Part shown: positions 5,974 to 7,917 of the stretch, one piece after another
How positions within the stretch are numbered: position 1 is the stretch's first letter
Layout: each line of letters opens with the position of its first letter
Assembly (NCBI GenBank): GCA_023441105.1
Contig: JAEZQX010000502.1
Span: forward strand, 1 to 7,917
Length of the DNA: 7,917 nucleotides
DNA from: Pseudomonadota bacterium
GTDB taxonomy: Bacteria; Pseudomonadota; Gammaproteobacteria; Burkholderiales; Burkholderiaceae
Reading direction: 5' to 3'
Position numbers and translations under genes: made by a program
The notes under the pieces: model-generated
Seen by the model: the letters and a program-made list of their open reading frames with translations, nothing else
Told to the model about the DNA's origin: nothing
Databases searched by the model: none

Positions 5974-6089
5974 AGGGTCAAGCGTCTCGAACGGGTTGCA
6001 TTCCCAGGTCCTTCCCGGCAGGCTGTCTACGCAGGCTGCAAAGAGTTGCCCGGCGATGCAATGTTTTTCATCTTCTCCGAGACTTTTGC

Positions 6090-6467
6090 ATGTCGACCAA
6101 GATTTATGTAGGCAACCTGCCTTGGCGCGCAACCGACGCGCAGCTGACCCAGTTGTTCTCCGCCCATGGCGAGGTCAGTGAAGCACGCGTCGTCACCGAC
6201 CGCGAGACCGGCCGTTCACGAGGCTTCGCCTTCGTGAGCATGGCTTCGCCTGAAGCCGCGCGAGCTGCCATCGCGGCCCTGAACGGTCACACCCTGGAAG
6301 GTCGCGCGCTCGTCGTCAACGAAGCGAACGAGCAGGCTCGTCCTGGTGGAGGAGGGGCCCGTCGTCCAGGCGGCGGCGGGGGCTACGGAGGTGGAGGTGG
6401 CGGTGGCGGCTACGGCGGCGGGGGTGGCGGCGGCCGCAGCCCGTACGGCGCCGGCGGTCGCGGCTGA
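6090..6467 (+). CDS. small RRM-domain RNA-binding protein with glycine-rich tail
   Basis: A 125-aa protein with one RNA recognition motif followed by a Gly-rich tail. RNP2 is IYVGNL (5-10) and RNP1 is RGFAFVSM (44-51), with the aromatic Tyr6, Phe46 and Phe48 in the RNA-stacking positions. The RRM spans about 3-81. Residues 86-125 are mostly glycine with spaced Tyr and Arg, the architecture of cyanobacterial Rbp proteins and plant glycine-rich RNA-binding proteins. Such proteins bind single-stranded RNA and are often cold- or stress-induced. The start (ATG 6090) has only a weak GAGA (6079-6082), but the protein begins with the usual MSTKIYVGNL, so the start is secure. It stands alone: lexA diverges upstream and structured DNA follows. 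Its exact RNA targets cannot be inferred. Confidence 0.94.
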   Translation: MSTKIYVGNLPWRATDAQLTQLFSAHGEVSEARVVTDRETGRSRGFAFVSMASPEAARAAIAALNGHTLEGRALVVNEANEQARPGGGGARRPGGGGGYGGGGGGGGYGGGGGGGRSPYGAGGRG

Positions 6468-6488
6468 AACTCGCACACTGCATCGCCT

Positions 6489-6504
6489 GGCCGCTGCGGC
6501 GGCC
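6489..6504 (+). other. short GC hairpin after the RRM gene
   Basis: GGCCGC (6489-6494) and GCGGCC (6499-6504) form a perfect 6-bp stem with a TGCG loop, 22 bases after the RRM stop. There is no T tract. It may contribute to 3'-end formation together with the larger repeat at 6521-6568. Confidence 0.4.
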
Positions 6505-6520
6505 TGATCGAACCAGATCG

Positions 6521-6568
6521 CCCGAACGGCGAGTAGTCGGCGGGCTTCCGGGCAAGCCACCGTTCGGG
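6521..6568. terminator. nested inverted repeat, possible bidirectional terminator
   Basis: CCCGAACGG (6521-6529) and CCGTTCGGG (6560-6568) are perfect 9-bp inverted arms. Inside them lies a second hairpin, GGCTT (6543-6547) with AAGCC (6554-6558). The element sits between the RRM stop (6467) and the stop of the minus-strand ORF at 6600, where a bidirectional terminator would be expected. No U run follows, so the terminator role is inferred from place and structure; a repeated extragenic element is the alternative. Confidence 0.4.
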
Positions 6569-6599
6569 AGGTTGTACCGGGTCGGCTGGACCGGCCGGG

Positions 6600-6887
6600 T
6601 CAGTCTGCCTGCGAGGGCGCCGGGGTCTTCGAGCCAGATGGCTTGAGGCCCGGTTCGAACGCATCGAGCAGACCTGGGGCAGTGCCGGTGGCTGCCCGTG
6701 CTTCGTATTGCCCCGATTTCCGATGGCTCGGGCTGTCGAGGGCGCTCTCGAAGCCTTGGCGCGCTGCCTCGTCCAGCGCGTCGTCCGTCTGCACCCAGTG
6801 GTCTCGCCGGCAACGCACCAGCCACACGCTGCGCGGCCCGGAACGGCGTGACGGTGTGCAACGACTGCGGCATCTACAACGTGGCAT
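6600..6887 (-). CDS. possible small hypothetical protein
   Basis: A 95-codon frame between two plus-strand genes, convergent with the RRM gene and divergent from the DUF3300 gene. From about residue 21 the sequence looks protein-like: SVWLVRCRRDHW, then an acidic/amphipathic stretch (TDDALDEAARQGFESALD, 34-51) and a SGQYEARAATG segment (58-68), ending in a Pro/Ser-rich tail. Residues 1-20 are Arg/Cys-rich and implausible. The ATG at 6887 has no Shine-Dalgarno and an in-frame TAG lies just upstream. The true start may be a GTG at 6827 or 6818, or the 5' part may be in another frame: an ATG at 6873 opens MPQSLHTVTPFRAA. I do not recognise the family. No signal peptide or membrane segment is visible. 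Confidence 0.35.
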   Translation of the reverse strand: MPRCRCRSRCTPSRRSGPRSVWLVRCRRDHWVQTDDALDEAARQGFESALDSPSHRKSGQYEARAATGTAPGLLDAFEPGLKPSGSKTPAPSQAD

Positions 6888-6912
6888 GATCGACTAGATA
6901 AGCATGACCGCG

Positions 6913-6925
6913 GGCGGTTACCGCC
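6913..6925. promoter_or_regulatory. GGCGG-TTA-CCGCC hairpin or operator before the DUF3300 gene
   Basis: A 13-bp dyad, GGCGGT-t-ACCGCC, lies 14-26 bases before the DUF3300 start and immediately ahead of its ribosome site. It can form a 5-bp stem with a TTA triloop in the transcript, or be a compact operator. It could affect access to the GGGGGGAG Shine-Dalgarno at 6927-6934. Confidence 0.35.
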
Positions 6926-6938
6926 AGGGGGGAGTTCC

Positions 6939-7917
6939 ATGAGACGCTGGAACGAACGGATCGCCAGGGTCGCCTGCGCGTGGCTGGCCGCCCTCATGCT
7001 GGCTTCGGCCGGTGTTCGCGCGCAGGATCAGCAAGCCGCGCACCCGGCTTTCAAGGCGGAGGAGATCGAGGCGCTGGTGGCGCCGATCGCCCTCTATCCG
7101 GATTCGCTACTCTCGCAGGTGCTGATGGCCTCCACCTATCCGCTGGAGATCGTCTACGCCACACGCTGGCTGAAGGCCAACCCCAAGGTCAAGGGCGAGG
7201 CGGCCATCAAGGCGGCCGAGAGCCAGCCCTGGGATGCAAGTGTCAAATCGCTGCTCGCCTTTCCACAGGTGCTCGAGCCGATGAACGACAAGCTCGAGTG
7301 GACGCAGAAGCTGGGCGATGCCTTTCTTGCGCAGCAGAAGGACGTGTTCGCCGCCGTGCAGCGCCTGCGTGGCAAGGCGCAGCAGATGGGCACCCTTCAA
7401 TCCAGCGAGCAGCAGAAGGTGATCGTGGAGCCGGCGACGACACCGGAGCAGGCCGGGCAGACCATCGTACGGATCGAACCGGCGGATCCCCAGGTGATCT
7501 ACGTACCCACTTACAACCCGACGGTGGTGTACGGCACCTGGGCCTATCCGTACTACCCGCCGTACTACTGGCCGCCGTACTCGGCCTACTACCCCTACTA
7601 CCCTGGCGCGGCGCTCGCATCGGGTATCGCCTGGGGCATCGGCTTCGCCGCCGCCGGCGCCATCTTCGGCAACTGCAACTGGGGTGGCAACGACATCGAC
7701 ATCGACATCAACCGCGCCACCAACATCGATCGCAACTTTGACCGCAGCAGGGCGCAGAACGGCCGCTGGCAGCATGATGCGAGCCACCGGCAGGGCGTTG
7801 CCTACCGGGACAACGCCACGCGCGACAAGTTCGCGGGGCAGGGCGGCCAAGGCCGGCTCGCCGGACGCGATGGCGTTGGCGACCGCGGCGGCCTTGGCGA
7901 CCGGGGCGGCGTCGGCG
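6939..7917 (+). CDS. exported DUF3300 family protein, partial (C-terminus beyond the window)
   Basis: At least 326 residues, open to the right edge. It starts at ATG 6939 with a strong purine run, GGGGGGAG (6927-6934). Residues 1-28 form a signal peptide (RR-containing n-region, hydrophobic AWLAALMLASAG, cleavage near VRA-QD), so the protein should be periplasmic or envelope-bound. The DUF3300 core follows: EEIEALVAPIALYPDSLLSQ (41-60), YPLEIVYATRWLK (67-79), SLLAFPQVLEPM (104-115) and ADPQVIYVPTYNPTVVYGTW (182-201). Next come a Tyr/Pro-rich stretch (202-222), a hydrophobic Gly/Ala segment (224-244) and CNWGGNDIDIDINRATNID (246-264). The visible end is Gly/Asp/Arg-rich, with GDRGG repeats. 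Family members are commonly 400-600 aa and their function is unknown. Long open frames in other frames over this stretch are by-products of GC bias. Confidence 0.93.
   Translation, partial: MRRWNERIARVACAWLAALMLASAGVRAQDQQAAHPAFKAEEIEALVAPIALYPDSLLSQVLMASTYPLEIVYATRWLKANPKVKGEAAIKAAESQPWDASVKSLLAFPQVLEPMNDKLEWTQKLGDAFLAQQKDVFAAVQRLRGKAQQMGTLQSSEQQKVIVEPATTPEQAGQTIVRIEPADPQVIYVPTYNPTVVYGTWAYPYYPPYYWPPYSAYYPYYPGAALASGIAWGIGFAAAGAIFGNCNWGGNDIDIDINRATNIDRNFDRSRAQNGRWQHDASHRQGVAYRDNATRDKFAGQGGQGRLAGRDGVGDRGGLGDRGGVG
7872..7917 (+). repeat. 18-bp tandem repeat encoding Gly-Val/Leu-Gly-Asp-Arg-Gly
   Basis: Units at 7872-7889 and 7890-7907, then a partial one at 7908-7917 cut by the window edge. They share the core TTGGCGACCG and encode G-(V/L)-G-D-R-G. 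The repeat lies in the low-complexity tail of the DUF3300 protein and keeps the frame. The total copy number is not visible. Confidence 0.7.

Noticed and set aside
5785..6111. 108-codon plus-strand frame overlapping the RRM start
   Set aside because: No ribosome site, low-complexity Pro-rich content, and it overlaps the secure RRM start in another frame.
6980..7741. 253-codon plus-strand frame near the right end
   Set aside because: It overlaps the DUF3300 gene in another frame. The DUF3300 reading has a signal peptide, a strong ribosome site and the family motifs.
7107..7850. 247-codon minus-strand frame opposite the DUF3300 gene
   Set aside because: Its Val/Asp-rich repeats are the complement of the Ile-Asp and Tyr/Pro stretches on the plus strand; there is no independent support.

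Overview
High-GC bacterial DNA. The coding content fits a gammaproteobacterium, most likely of the Xanthomonadales/Lysobacterales type. The reasons are an E. coli-like LexA with a CTGT-N8-ACAG box, LexA transcribed together with ImuA and ImuB, and GC-rich codon use throughout. Genus cannot be read from the window.

Layout, left to right. 1-304: no gene I can support, but a dense nest of inverted repeats (25-122). 305-1168 (+): S-formylglutathione hydrolase (formaldehyde detoxification). 1329-1988 (+): a YbhB/YbcL-type PEBP (Raf kinase inhibitor-like) protein. 1989-2114: convergent junction with a GC-rich hairpin. 2115-5558 (-): an SOS operon read lexA > imuA > imuB, with a LexA box overlapping the lexA -10 element at 5608-5625. 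5626-6089: a 460-bp intergenic region with a perfect 16-bp palindrome, a G-quadruplex motif on the minus strand and a GTTTGA/TCAAAC dyad. 6090-6467 (+): a small RRM RNA-binding protein with a glycine-rich tail. 6468-6599: structured DNA, probably a terminator. 6600-6887 (-): a possible small hypothetical gene. 6939-7917 (+): an exported DUF3300 protein that runs off the right edge. Its frame stays open to the edge, and longer-looking reading frames in other frames overlap it.

The genes fall into separate units. The central unit is DNA-damage mutagenesis: LexA represses its own operon, RecA-stimulated self-cleavage at Ala117-Gly118 would release it, and ImuA plus the catalytically degenerate Y-family protein ImuB would then support error-prone translesion synthesis. 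The usual polymerase partner, dnaE2, does not follow imuB here; a convergent PEBP gene does. The fghA and PEBP genes may share a transcript, but the 160-bp gap, with its own weak promoter candidate and a hairpin, leaves this open.

I see no CRISPR array, tRNA, rRNA, insertion sequence or clear undescribed system. The points most worth a second look are the dnaE2-less SOS cassette, the roughly 100-residue low-complexity insert in ImuB, the structured intergenic elements, and the small minus-strand ORF at 6600-6887.
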